64,000 nt of DNA. Source: Amblyomma americanum (lineage: Eukaryota; Arthropoda; Arachnida; Ixodida; Ixodidae). Within the stretch, counting starts at the first letter, position 1. Each line of letters opens with the position of its first letter. The position numbers were made by a program, and so were the translations under genes. Shown piece after piece: positions 1-11,429 of the stretch. The notes below the pieces were generated by a model. The model was not told the origin of the DNA. It did no database searches and saw only the letters and a program-made list of their open reading frames with translations. The stretch is from positions 548,805,531 through 548,869,530 of the forward strand of contig NC_135497.1 in assembly GCF_052857255.1 (NCBI RefSeq), read 5' to 3'.

Positions 1-990
1 ACAGCTGCCCCAGATGGATGCGGCGAACAGGATACAGGCCGCTCCGTCGCAGCAGGTGGCAGCAAGACGGTGTGCACCGGACAGCAAGCCTTGGTGGCTC
101 CACCGGATCTGCAAAATTGCCGAAACGCTCTCGGCGTGCCTTTAACGTAGGTCACGGGAGGGGAAATGGCACCCGCAAGGACCTCGTGGCACAATTCCTA
201 ACTCGCTAGCAAAACGTGTCGGCGGCTGTGCAAACGCAAAGTTCGAGTGAACAAACCCCTTTCTTGAGTTGAACGAGACTGCTTAGTTCGTGCGAGGTTA
301 CAAACAAAAAAAAACGGGCGGGCACAAAGTGCGCCCCCTCTCAACGACACGGTCCGGTGGTCGTGTCTCTTTTAACGTGGTGCAGGCAGCTCCGAAAAGC
401 CTCAGGCCTAACTACCCCTCCGACAAATACCGTGACCACAACAAAGACACGAAACGGGTTACGTGCGCGCAGCCGCGAGGAGACAGCATTGTGGGGTGGT
501 CCTACCCCGCTCACTGCACAAAGCAGCTTCTGAGCGGTCGGCGCCCATCGTGTCGGACGGTGTCGGAGCCACCAATGCCGAGCTGCAATACCAGCGAGCT
601 CGTAGCGGCACCCGTGGCCCCAGGCCGCCCGGCTCCCGTAGCCGCGACTCCCAGAGTCGAAAAAGAGACAGTAGAGAAAATATATACAGAAACTCGGACC
701 ACCCACGCGGCTTCCGTACTCACTCGCTTCGGTCTCGGCAACACCGCGGGCGCTATGCATCGCGCTCCCTCGATGCGGACCAAGTTATTCTCGCTAAGAA
801 TCTGCAGGAAAAAAATTGTGCTGAGCATGTCGAAAAGTTCATACATGCTGCAGCGCAATACACCTCGCACTCAAGAAAGCATGCCGCAGGTCCTAGGGAT
901 CAAAATTCACTCTAGGCCTAGCACTTGTCAAGTCCGGACAAAGAGCGTTCCTCGAACCGAACCGACAGTCGTGCAATGTTCGAAGAGCAG

Positions 991-1008
991 GCCCCACGTT
1001 GGGCGCCA
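991..1008 (-). promoter_or_regulatory. tRNA-Lys primer binding site
   Basis: The plus strand here equals the last 18 nt (through CCA) of animal tRNA-Lys(CTT). The minus strand therefore reads TGGCGCCCAACGTGGGGC, two bases after the LTR end. This is the expected place and sequence for priming minus-strand DNA synthesis and fixes the element's orientation as minus. The corresponding site at 17573-17590 carries a G-to-C change. Confidence 0.85.
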
Positions 1009-1010
1009 GA

Positions 1011-1601
1011 TGTGGGGTTGAATTGGGGAGATAAGTACGTTCTCCCCACCCAATCGCGGCTGACACGGATCAAAGCCGCCCGGACCCCACCTCGTGATCG
1101 CGTACGCTACCGAGCGCTCGCCGACCACAGCGGGCCTTGCTCTGGGGGAACAAAGGAATGACACATTGGATGACACAAACAGGCATTTATTGCTACAGCA
1201 ACAATGAGGCCAGCTAGCAACAAGGTACACTAAAGAATCGAGGTCGTCCGACTCACCAGCAAGGTTCCGAGCGAATTTTCGCCCACGCTAGGGCAAGGGA
1301 TATATACTCCGAAGGCCGGACGTTACGAGTACGGGAGCCTGTCTCCCCGTCGCTTCCTCGCCCCGCCGGCGAAGAGCGGAGCCGCGAGCGACGCGTCCGC
1401 TCATTCCGACGATCCCAGCCGAAGCCCCCCTGCCCCCTCTCCCCGCGCGGGCTTTGGAAGTCTCCGCGCAGCGATGCTGGCGCCCTCTCTTGCCAGTTAA
1501 GGTAACTCACAAAGGAATGCGCTCAGCCTCGAGGTGAGACCGCCACTGCACGGTGCCTCGCGGGAAAGCAAACTCAGGGGGCTGCAGGGCAGGTTCCCAC
1601 A
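1011..1601 (-). repeat. 5' LTR of copy 1 (591 bp)
   Basis: Begins TGTGGGAACC and ends AACCCCACA on the minus strand, with TG/CA ends and a short terminal inverted repeat. A TATA-like sequence (AGTATATATCCC) lies at about 1299-1310, and an AATAAA polyadenylation signal at 1184-1189 lies about 110 bp downstream in transcription order. That is the expected U3-R-U5 arrangement. The LTR is followed on its right by satellite, so nothing beyond it belongs to the element. Confidence 0.78.
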
Positions 1602-2838
1602 TAGTATGGTACAGTATGGTATGGTATGGAGTGGTATGTATGGTATGGTACAGTATGGAATGGCATGTATGGTATGGTATGCTATGGTAGGTATGTATGG
1701 TATGGTACAGTGTGATATGGTGTGGTATGGAATGGTATGGTATAGTATGGTACGGTATGGTATGGAATGGTATGGTACGGTATAGTATGGTACAGTACGG
1801 TATGGTATGGTACGGTACGGTATGGTACGGTGTGGTATGGTATGGTATGGCACGGTATGGTACGGTACGGTATGGCACGGCACGGTATTTTATGGTATAG
1901 TATGGTACGGTATGGTATGTAACGGTATGTATGGTATGGTATGGTACGGTATGGTATAATATAGAACGGTATGGAATGGTATGAATGGTATGGTATGGTA
2001 TGGCATGGACATTATGGTATGGTATGTATGGTATGGTATGATACGGTATTGTATGGTATGTAATGTTATATATGGTATCGTATGATATGGTATGTTATGG
2101 TACGGTATTGTATGGTATGGTACGGTACGGTATGGTACGGTATGGTATGGTACGGTAGTATCAGTATGGTACGGTATGAAATGGTATGTATGGTATGGTA
2201 CGGTATGGTATGGTATGGTATTGTACGGTATGGTATGGTACGGTATGGAATGGAATGGTATCGTATGGTATGGAATGATCTGTATGGTATGGTATGGTAT
2301 GGTATGGTACGGTATGGTATGTATGGTATGGTAAGGTACGGTATGGTATGGCATGTAAGGTATGGAATGGTATGGAATGGCATGTATGGTATGGTACTGT
2401 ATGGTACGGTATCGTATGGTACGGTATGATATGGAATGGTTATGTGGGATGGTATGGTAAGTACAGTATGGTACAGTGTGATATGGTGTGGTATAGAATG
2501 GTATGGTATAGTATAGTACGGTATAGTATGAAATGGTATGGTACGGTATGGTATAGTACGGTACGGTATGGTATAGTATGGTATAGAATTGTATGGTATG
2601 GTATGGTACAGTACAGTATGGTATGGTATGTTTGGTATGTATGGTACGGTATGGTATGGCATGTATGGTATGATAAGGTATGGTATGGGCGGAATATATG
2701 GTATGGTACGGTATGGTATGGTATGGTATAGTATGGTATGGTATGCAATGGTATGTATGGTATAGTATGGTATGGTACAGTATGGTATGGTATGGTACGG
2801 TATCGTATGGTAGGGTATGATATGATATGTTATGGTAT
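1602..2838. repeat. TATGG satellite array S1
   Basis: Degenerate (TATGG)n with TACGG, AATGG, TATGT and GTACAG variants and occasional 4-bp phase slips. The order of variants is not random: the first 120 bp match S5 (from 18185) base for base apart from the first two or three, and the last 150 bp match the sequence before RTE copies B, C and E. No stop-free frame here should be taken as coding. Confidence 0.95.
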
Positions 2839-5630
2839 AGGGTTCCGGACAGGCCGCCATTGGAATCTGAACCTGGCAACGTTTAACGCGAGAACTTTAT
2901 CTAGTGAGGCTAGCCTAGCAGTGCTGTTCGAGGAACTAGCGAGAACTAAATGGGATGTGATAGGGCTTAGCGAAGTTAGGAGGGCAGGTGAGGCGAATAC
3001 AGTACTTAAGGACGGACACATAATGTGCTATCGCGGATTAGAGGATAAACGAGAGCTAGGTGTGGGACTCCTGATTAATAAGAATATAGCTGGCAACGTA
3101 GAGGAGCTCTAAAGTATTAACGAGAGGGTAGCAACTATAGTAATTAGGCTGAATAGTTGGTACAAGCTGAAAGTGGTGCAGGCCTACGCGCCCACGTCCA
3201 GTCATGATGACCAAATCGTTTAAAGTTTCTATGAGGACGTAGAATCGGCAATGAATAAAGGAAAATCACAGTACACTGTACTGAGGGGTGACTTCAATGC
3301 GAAGGTGAACAAGAAGCAGGCTGACGACCACGCGGTAGGTGACTATGGGACAGGCTCTAGAAATAGCAGGGGAGAGTTATTAGTCGAATTCGTGGATAGA
3401 AATAATTTACGGATCATGAATACCTTCTTCCGCAAACGAGAAAACAGGAAGTGGACCTGGAAGAGATCCAATGGTGAAAATAAAAATGAAATCGACTTCA
3501 TTCCAGGCGCTAAACCTGGCATCATTCAGGATGTGGCCGTCCTTGGAAAGGTGCGTTGTAGCGACCACAGAATGGTAAGGTCTAGACTTTGCTTAGACTT
3601 GAAGAGGGAACGAAAGAGGCTAGTGAAGAAGAAGACCATTAACGACTTAGCCGTAAGAGGGAAAGCACAGGAGTTTAGGATAGCCCTGCAAAACAGATAT
3701 TCGGCTTTATCTGAGGAAGACAATCTTGATGTTCATACAATGCACGATAACCTGACATCAATAATTACGGAGTGCGCAGTAGAAGTGGGCGGTAGGACAG
3801 TTCTACAGCATACCAGGAAGCTATCTCAGGTGACGAAAGATCTGATTAAGAAGCGCCAAAGCGTAAGGTAGCCGATAATAAGGAAGTCTAATATGGAGAG
3901 AATCGAGCATGCTCCAAAGAATGGAGGTAGCCTAAAAGCAGTGAAGAGGAAACAAGGCATAGGTAAAAACCAGATGTATGCATTAAGAGACAAGTAGGGC
4001 AATGTCATTAGCAAATATGGATAAGATAGTTAACATAGCCGAACAGTTTAACAGAGATCTGTAGAGTAACCATTGTATTCAGAGCGTTAATGAGGAAGAC
4101 AGCAGTGCAGAGCAATGCGTCATCCCGCCAGTAACGAAGATGAAGTAAAGAAAGCCTTAGAAGTAATGAAAAAAGGGAAAAGCAGCTGGGGAGGACCAGG
4201 TAACAGGAGATCTGTTGAAGGATGGACGGGACATCGTGCTAGAAAAACTAGCCACCCTGTATACGCAACGGCTTATGACCTCGACTGTACCAGAGGCCTG
4301 CAAGAATGCAAACATTATCTTAATTCATAAGAAGGGAGACGCCAAGGACTTGAAAAATTATAGGGCGATCAGCTTACTATCCGTTGCCTACAAATTATTT
4401 ACTAAGGTAATCGCTAATAGAGTCAGGGCTACGTCAGACTTTAATCAACCAAAAGATCAGGCAGGCTTTCGTAAAGGATATTCGACAATGGATCATATTC
4501 ACACTATCAATCAGGTGATTGAGAAATGCGCAGAATATAACCAACCTCTATATATAGCTTTCATTGATTACGAGAAAGCATTCGACTCAGTGGAAACCTC
4601 AGCAATCATACAGGGATTGCGTAATCAGGGGTAGAAGAGCCTTCAGTCAAAATACTGGAAGATATATATAGCAACTGCACAGCTACTATAGTCCTCCATA
4701 AAGTCTGCAATAAAATTCCAATAAGGAAGGGCGTCAGGCAAGGAGACACGATCTCGCCAATCCTGTTCACTGCATGTTTACACAAGGTATTTCGAGGCCT
4801 GAATTGGGAACAGTTGGGAATAAGAATAAACGGACAATACATAAATATTCTGCTATTCGCTGATGATATTGCCTTGCTGAGTCACACAGGAGGTGAACTG
4901 CAAATCATGATCAATGAGTTAGACAGGCAGAGCAGATTGTGGTGTCTTAAAATTAACATGCAGAAAACCAATTTAATGTTCAACAGCCTAGCAAGCGAGC
5001 AACAGTTCACAATTGGCAGCGAGAGCCTAGAAGTTGTGACGTAATACGTCTAATTAGGGCATGTAGTGACAGCTGATCCGGTTCATGAGAGGGAGATAAC
5101 TAGAAGGATAAGAATGGGGTGGAGCGCATATTACAAATTCTTGTAGATCATGAGTGGCAGTTTACCAATTTCCCTCACGTGGAAAGTGTACAACAGATTT
5201 ATCTTACCGGCACTCACCTACGGGGCAGAAACGTGGAGGATTACGAAAAGAGTTCAGCTTAAGCAAAGGACCACACAGCCATCCATTCAAAGAAAAATGA
5301 TAGGTGTGACGTTAAAAGACCGGAAGCGGGCAGAGTGGGTGAGGGAACAAACGCGGGTTAATGACATCCTAGTCGATATCAAGAGAAAGAAATGGGCTTG
5401 GGCAGGGCATCTATTGCGAAGGCAAGATAACAGCTGGTCCTTAAGGGTAACGGAGTGGGTTCCAAGAGAAGGTAAGCATAGCAAGGGCGGCAGAACGTTA
5501 GTTAGGCAGATGAGATTAAGAAGTTTGCAGGCAAACGGTGCATGCAGCTGGCAAAGGTTAGGGTTCAATTAGAGAGACATGGGAGAGGCCTTATCCCTGC
5601 AGTTGGTGTAGTCAGGCTGATGATGATGAT
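2839..5630 (+). mobile_element. RTE-clade LINE, copy A (dead)
   Basis: A 2.8-kb non-LTR retrotransposon remnant starting abruptly at GGTTCCGGACAGG, just upstream of the endonuclease domain, so the native 5' end is missing. It ends in a (TGA)n tail (5618-5630), as RTE elements often do. The same 5' satellite junction is found in copies B, C and E, and a 64-bp deletion relative to copy D lies near 3865. Copy A is closest to C: both have the same FIPGAKPG variant at the end of the endonuclease. It lies between satellites S1 and S2. Confidence 0.9.
2847..5572 (+). pseudogene. RTE endonuclease-reverse transcriptase remnant, copy A
   Basis: Degenerate EN-RT reading frame. The APE-type endonuclease covers about 2850-3600, with LSEVRR (catalytic Glu), RGDFNAKV and CSDHRMV motifs. 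Two TAA codons break it (3110-3112 and 3221-3223). The connector 3870-4214 is shortened by the 64-bp deletion and is riddled with stops. The RT starts near 4215 (YRAISLLS, then motif A FIDYEKAFDS), loses its frame at about 4631 where a G is missing (GGGG instead of GGGGG), and resumes with RQGDTISP and FADDIALLSH (motif C). Later stops fall at 5041-5043, 5050-5052 and about 5144. The C-terminal WSLRVTEWVPRE region is recognisable to about 5570. No function is possible. Confidence 0.88.
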
Positions 5631-5965
5631 GGTATGGGATCGTACGGTATGGTATGGTATGATAAGGTGCAGTATGTACGGTATGGTACAGTGGGATATG
5701 GTATGGTATGGAATGGTATGTAGGGTATGGTATGGTACGGTACGGTATGGTATGGAATGGTATGGAATGGTATGAATGGTATGGTATGGTATGGCATGGA
5801 ACAGTATGGTATGGTATAGTATGATACAGTATTGTATGGTATGTAATGTTATATATGGTACGGTATTGTCTGGTTTGGTATGGTACGGTACGGTTTGGTA
5901 CGGTATGGTATGGTACGGTAGTATCAGTATGGTACGGTATGAAATGGTATGTATGATATGGTATT
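5631..5965. repeat. TATGG satellite array S2
   Basis: Left part of an array interrupted by the LINE at 5966-7880. Its variant order (a GTAGTATCAGTATGG signature near 5920) matches S1 at about 2155, and S3 continues the same order on the other side of the insertion. Confidence 0.93.
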
Positions 5966-7880
5966 GAAATTGAACTTTATTCCGTCGAGGCAGAAAGGGA
6001 CTCGAACAAAAGTGAAAACATATCACTTGACGTGGTTCGAGCCCCCATTTACAAGGCATACAGCAGTTGCACATTTACATGTATAGCAGCATAGTCACGA
6101 GGACATACACACATAGAAAGTGAGTCAAGACCTACTTGTCTGAAAAGAAAAAATTGCATTTTACACAACAATAAGATATCCCCATCACATCAAGACCAGC
6201 TGAATACACCTGAGAAAAGAAAAACGTCTTTATACAATTATAACGAGCATAACCATCACTCTTATTGTGTAAAAAAATTCTTCAGAGTTTGGGTGCTAAC
6301 ACTTCGGATATTAATATCATGTTTATGGAGATAATTTAACAAAGTTGGAATTGAATATTCGAGCATTTGACGGCTGATGGTTGTGCGTATGAATGGAATT
6401 TTCCAAATTTCAGGTGACCGCGATGTTGATCTACCTTCTCTTATACATAGATTTGATATGGTCTGAATGAGGTCCTCATTGTTTTGGACATCCTGTTTAT
6501 ATCTTTGGCTAAAATATAAGAGCAAAGCCGATGCACAGAAAGTACTTTAAATTGCGTAAACAGGCTTCTAGTGTGTGCATAAGGATCTGCCCCTGCGATA
6601 AGGCGAATTGCTATTTTTGTAGCATGTGAATCTGTTGTAAATTTGTAAATGTTGTGCTTCCCCATACCAGAAAACAGTAGTTTACATGTGACTGAAACAA
6701 TGCATTGAACAAAAGTAACTTAATTGGGGTCGGTAGAAAATATTTGAATTTCGCTAGTAAGCCGACGCTTTTGGCAATTCGGGAAACAATATTGTTAACG
6801 TGAGTGTCCTATAACATGTGTTTATGAAAATGTACACCAAGTATTTTTATTGTATCCACGACTTCTATTGTTGTGTCACCGAAGGCTAAATTAATACGTT
6901 GCGCTGATGACTGCCTTGAAGTGAAGATAACGACTTTTGTTTTCTTGCTGTTAATCTGCAGCGAATTTGCGACACTCCAAGAATGTAAATAATTCAGAGA
7001 GTTCCTAAAGTTATTTTCCTGGGAGTCATAACTATTGTCTCGAAACAACAAAGTAGCGTCATCAGCATAGATTACAAATTTTGCTGCTGTAGGGATCCTG
7101 GATCCTTGTGATATCATTGATGTAGAAATTAAATAACAAGGACCCCAGGATGCTCCCTTGAGGTACGCCTGCAATAATTGTTTTGTAGGTTGACATGTAG
7201 TTTCCGATTTTTACACATTGCTTCCGTTTTTGCATGTATGACGTTATTAGTTGTAGTGCAGTTCCTCGTATGCCATACAATTCTATTTTTTTAGTAGTGT
7301 TGTGTGGTGCAGGCAGTCGAATTCCTTCGAAAAATCAATATACAGGCCAGCAGCTATTTCTCTTTCTTCAAATGCTTTGAGGATTATTTCTTCTTGCGCT
7401 AAAAGAGCAGTCTCGGTAGAACGGCCTTTACGAAAGCCAAACTGAGAGGTACTGATAAGATTAAACTTATTGGCGAACTTTGTTATTCAGAGATGTATTA
7501 TCTTTTCTAAGCCTGTTGAAAAAACCGGCAAAATAGAAATCGGGCGGTAGTTAGATAAAGAATTTTCGTCACCGGATTTAAACACAGCAATAACTTTAGA
7601 TAACTGCATTCTTTGAGGGAATACGCCTGTTGAGCGGGCAAGATTATATACGTGATTGAGTTGTGGTAAAATTAGGTCAAGAGGATATTTAACTGGGGTT
7701 ATTTGAATATTATCTATGTCAGTGGCATGGCTGTTACTAAGTGAAACAAACACTGTGTAGATTTCAATTTCAGAAGTTGGATTAAAAAAAGTGTGTTAGG
7801 GTTCCTGACTACAGCATTCGTCGCTAAAGGGCAAGAACTTGAGAGCGAGCAAGAATTCGAAACCACGTTTATGAAACCAC
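5966..7880 (-). mobile_element. 5'-truncated CR1/Jockey-group LINE
   Basis: Minus-strand non-LTR element of 1.9 kb. The 3' end is at the left: minus-strand sequence runs through AATAAAGTTCAATTTCAATA before satellite resumes. The 5' end (right) is truncated in or just before the reverse transcriptase. RT motifs place it in the CR1/L2/Jockey assemblage; I cannot assign a clade by eye. It was inserted into an existing satellite array, because S2 and S3 match consecutive parts of S1. Confidence 0.8.
6262..7753 (-). pseudogene. Reverse transcriptase remnant of CR1/Jockey-type LINE
   Basis: Read from right to left. SLSNYRPISILP (finger region) is near 7560; QFGFRKGRSTETAL and the motif A segment YIDFSKEFD are near 7340-7450; GVPQGSILGSLLFN (motif B) is near 7140; YADDATLLF (motif C, both Asp present) is near 7060. 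A C-terminal region follows to about 6262. The frame changes several times and a stop lies at 7487-7489. Everything upstream of the RT (endonuclease, ORF1) is missing. Non-functional. Confidence 0.82.
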
Positions 7881-8638
7881 GTATGGTACGGTATGGAATG
7901 GAATGGTATCGTATGGTATGGAATGATCTGTATGGTATGGTGTGGTATGATATAGTATGGTATGGTATGGAATGGTATGTATGGTATGGTACAGTATGGT
8001 ATGGAATTGTACGGTATGGTATGGTACGGTATGGTATGTATGGTATGGTATGGTACGGTATGGTATGGCATGTAAGGTATGATATGGTATGGAATGGCAT
8101 GTATGGTATGGTACTGCATGGTACGGTATCGTAAGGTACGGTATGATATTGAATGGTTATGTGGGATGGTATGGTATGGAATGGTATGTATGGTACGGTA
8201 CGGTATGTATGGTATGGTATGCTATGGTATGGTAAGTACAGTATGGTACAGTGTGATATGGTGTGGTATAGAATGGTATGGTATAGTATAGTACGGTATG
8301 GTATGAAATGGTATGGTACAGTACGGTATGGTATAGTACGGTATGGTGTAGTACGGTACGGTATGGTATAGTATGGTATGGAATTGTATGGTATGGTATG
8401 GTACGGTACAGTATGGTATGGTATGGTATGGTATGTTTGGTATGTATGGTACGGTATGGAATGGCATGTATGGTAAGATAAGGTATGGTATGGGCGGAAT
8501 ATATGGTATGGTACGGTATGATATGGTATAGTATGGTATGGTATGGTATGCAATGGTATGTAGGGTATGGTATGGTACAGTATGGTATGGTATGGTACGG
8601 TATCGTATTGTAGGGTATGATATGATATGTTATGGTAT
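7881..8638. repeat. TATGG satellite array S3
   Basis: Continues the S2 array after the LINE insertion. It holds the same variant string as S1 (a GGAATGATCTGTATGG signature near 7920, also at 2273) and ends in the junction shared by RTE copies A, B, C and E. Confidence 0.93.
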
Positions 8639-11429
8639 AGGGTTCCGGACAGGCCGCCATTGGAATCTGAACCTGGCAACGTTTAACGCAAGAACTTTAT
8701 CTAGTGAGGCTAGCCTAGCAGTGCTGTTCGAGGAACTAGCGAGAACTAAATGGGATGTGATAGGGCTTAGCGAAGTTAGGAGGACAGGTGAGGCGAATAC
8801 AGTACTTAAGGACGGACACATAATGTGCTATCGCGGATTAGAGGATAAACGAGAGCTAGGTGTGGGACTCCTGATTAATAAGGATATAGCTGGCAACGTA
8901 GAGGAGCTCTAAAGTATTAACGAGAGGGTAGCAACTATAGTAATTAGGCTGAATAGTTGGTACAAGCTGAAAGTGGTGCAGGCCTACGCGCCCACGTCCA
9001 GTCATGATGACCAAATCGTTTAAAGTTTCTATGAGGACGTAGAATCGGCAATGAATAAAGGAAAATCACAGTACACTGTACTGAGGGGTGACTTCAATGC
9101 GAAGGTGAACAAGAAGCAGGCTGACGACCACGCGGTAGGTGACTATGGGACAGGCTCTAGAAATAGCAGGGGAGAGTTATTAGTCGAATTCGTGGATAGA
9201 AATAATTTACGGATCATGAATGCCTTCTTCCGCAAACGAGAAAACAGGAAGTGGACCTGGAAGAGCCCCAATGGTGAAAATAAAAATGAAATCGACTTCA
9301 TAATACGCGCTAAACCTGGCATCATTCAGGATGTGGTCGTCCTTGGAAAGGTGCGTTGTAGCGAACACAGAATGGTAAGGTCTAGACTTTGCTTAGACTT
9401 GAAGAGGGAACGAAAGAAGCTAGTGAAGAAGAAGACCATTAACGACTTAGCCGTAAGAGGGAAAGCACAGGAGTTTAGGATAGCGCTGCAAAACAGATAT
9501 TCGGCTTTAACTGAGGAAGACAATCTTGATGTTCATACAATGCACGATAATCTTGCATCAATAATTACGGAGTGCGCAGTAGAAGTAGGCGGTAGGACAG
9601 TTCTACAGCATACCGGGAAGCTATCTCAGGTGACGAAAGATCTGATTAAGAAGCGCCAAAGCGTAAGGTAGCCGATAATAAGGAAGTTTAATATGGAGAG
9701 AATCGAGTATGCTCTAAAGAACGGAGGTAGCCTAAAAGCAGTGAAGAGGAAACTAGGCATAGGTAAAAACCAGATGTATGCATTAAGAGGCAAGCAGGGC
9801 AATGTCATTAGCAATATGGATAAGATAGTTAACGTAGCCGAAGAGTTCTACAGAGATCTGTAGAGTAACCAATGTAATCAGAGCGTTAATGAGGAGGACA
9901 GCAGTGCAGAGCAATGCGTCATCCCGCCAGTAACGAAACATGAAGTAAAGCAAGCCTTGGAAGTAATGAAAATAGGGAAAAGCAGCTGGGGAGGACCAGG
10001 TAACAGCAGATCTGTTGAAGGATGGAGGGGACATCGTGCTTGAAAAACTAGCCACCCTGTATACGCAATGGCTTATGACCTCGACTGTACCAGAGGCCTG
10101 GAAGAATGCAAACATTATCTTAATTCATAAGAAGGGAGACGCCAAGGACTTGAAAAATTATAGGCCGATCAGCTTACTATCCGTTGCCTACAAATTATTT
10201 ACTAAGGTAATCGCTAATAGAGTCAGGGCAACGTCAGATTTTAATAAACCAAATGATCAGGCAGGCTTTCGTAAAGGATATTCGACAATGGATCATATTC
10301 ACACTATCAATCAGGTGATTGAGAAATGCGCAGAATATAACCAAGCTCTATATATAGCTTTCATTGATTACGAGAAAGCATTCGACTCAGTGGAAACCTC
10401 AGCAATCATACAGGTGTTGTGTAATCAGGGGTAGAAGAGCCTTCAGTCAAAATACTGGAAGATATATATAGCAACTGCACAGCTACTATAGTCCTCCATA
10501 AAGTCTGCAATAAAATTCCAATAAGGAAGGGCGTCAGGCAAGGAGGCACGATCTCGCCAATGCTGTTCACTGCATGTTTACAGAAGGTATTTCGAGGCCT
10601 GAATTGGGAACAGTTGGGAATAAGAATAAACGGACAATACGTAAATATTCTGCGATTCGCTGATGATATTGCCTTGCCGAGTCACACAGGAGGTGAACTG
10701 CAAATCATGATCAATGAGTTAGACAGGCACAGCAGATTGGTGTGTCTTAAAATTAACATGCAGAAAACCAAGGTAATGTTCAACAGCCTAGCAAGCGAAC
10801 AACAGTTCACAATTGGCAGCGAGAGCCTAGAAGTTGTGACGCAATGCGTCTACTTAGGGCATGTAGTGACAGCTGATCCGGATCATGAGAGGGAGATAAC
10901 TAGAAGGATAAGAATGGGGTGGAGCGCATATTACAAATTCTTGTAGATTATGAGTGGCAGTTTACCAATTTCCCTCACGTAGAAAGCGTAGAACAGCTTT
11001 ATCTTACCGGCACTCGACTACGGGGCAGAAACGTGGAGGCTAACGAAAAGAGTTCAGCTTAAGCTAAGGACAACGCAGCGATCCATTCAAAGAAAAATGA
11101 TAGGTGTAACGTTAAAAGACTCGAAGCGTCAGAGTGGGTGAGGGGAAAAACGCGGGTTAATGACATCCTAGTCGATATCAAGTGAAAGAAATGGGCTTGG
11201 GCAGGGCATGTTGTGCGAAGGCAAGATAACTGCTGGTCCTTAAGGGTAACGGAGTGGTTTTCAAGAGAAAGTAAGCATAGCAGGGGCGGCAGAACGTTAG
11301 TTGGGCAGATGAGATTAAGAAGTTTGCAGGCAAACGGTGGATGCAGCTGGCAAAGGTTAGGGTTAATTAGAGAGACATGGGAGAGGCCTTTGCCCTGCAG
11401 TTGGTGTAGTCAGGCTGATGATGATGATG
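8639..11429 (+). mobile_element. RTE-clade LINE, copy B (dead)
   Basis: 2.79-kb copy with the same satellite/RTE start point, 64-bp connector deletion and (TGA)n tail (ending 11429) as copies A, C and E. It differs from A and C at the end of the endonuclease (FIIRAKPG). With copy A it forms a tandem pair of [satellite + RTE] units about 3.9 kb long once the later LINE insertion is subtracted. Confidence 0.9.
8647..11390 (+). pseudogene. RTE endonuclease-reverse transcriptase remnant, copy B
   Basis: Same frame breaks as copy A in the endonuclease (TAA at 8910-8912 and 9021-9023). In addition the SDH catalytic motif is changed to SEH (CSEHRMV). RT fragments span about 10015-10434 (YRPISLLS, FIDYEKAFDS) and 10560-10946 (FADDIALPSH), separated by the shared one-base deletion. 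The motif upstream of the catalytic pair reads QGGTISP instead of QGDTISP. Further stops and frameshifts lie between 10944 and 11200. Non-functional. Confidence 0.87.

Larger units (their letters stand above)
1..1601 (-). mobile_element. Non-autonomous LTR retrotransposon, copy 1 (truncated by window edge)
   Basis: Internal region (1-1010) plus the 5' LTR (1011-1601) of an LTR retrotransposon read on the minus strand. The same sequence recurs at about 97% identity by eye at 16584-18184. The element is recognised by its LTR with TGTGGG...CCCCACA ends and a tRNA-Lys primer binding site beside it. No gag, protease, reverse transcriptase, RNase H or integrase motif is visible on either strand; open frames of 120-240 codons exist on both strands but resemble nothing I know. 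In the complete copy the internal region is only about 1.3 kb, so the family is probably mobilised in trans. The right end abuts TATGG satellite directly. No target-site duplication can be recognised in that simple-sequence context. Confidence 0.72.

Noticed and set aside
341..760. 139-codon minus-strand frame as a possible gag
   Set aside because: Correct strand but no capsid-like or zinc-knuckle pattern, and both copies are too similar to judge constraint.
290..1021. 243-codon plus-strand frame (and its counterpart at 16908-17603)
   Set aside because: Antisense to the LTR element as oriented by its primer site and polypurine tract; no recognisable domain; crosses the primer site into the LTR end. 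A chance frame in GC-rich DNA.
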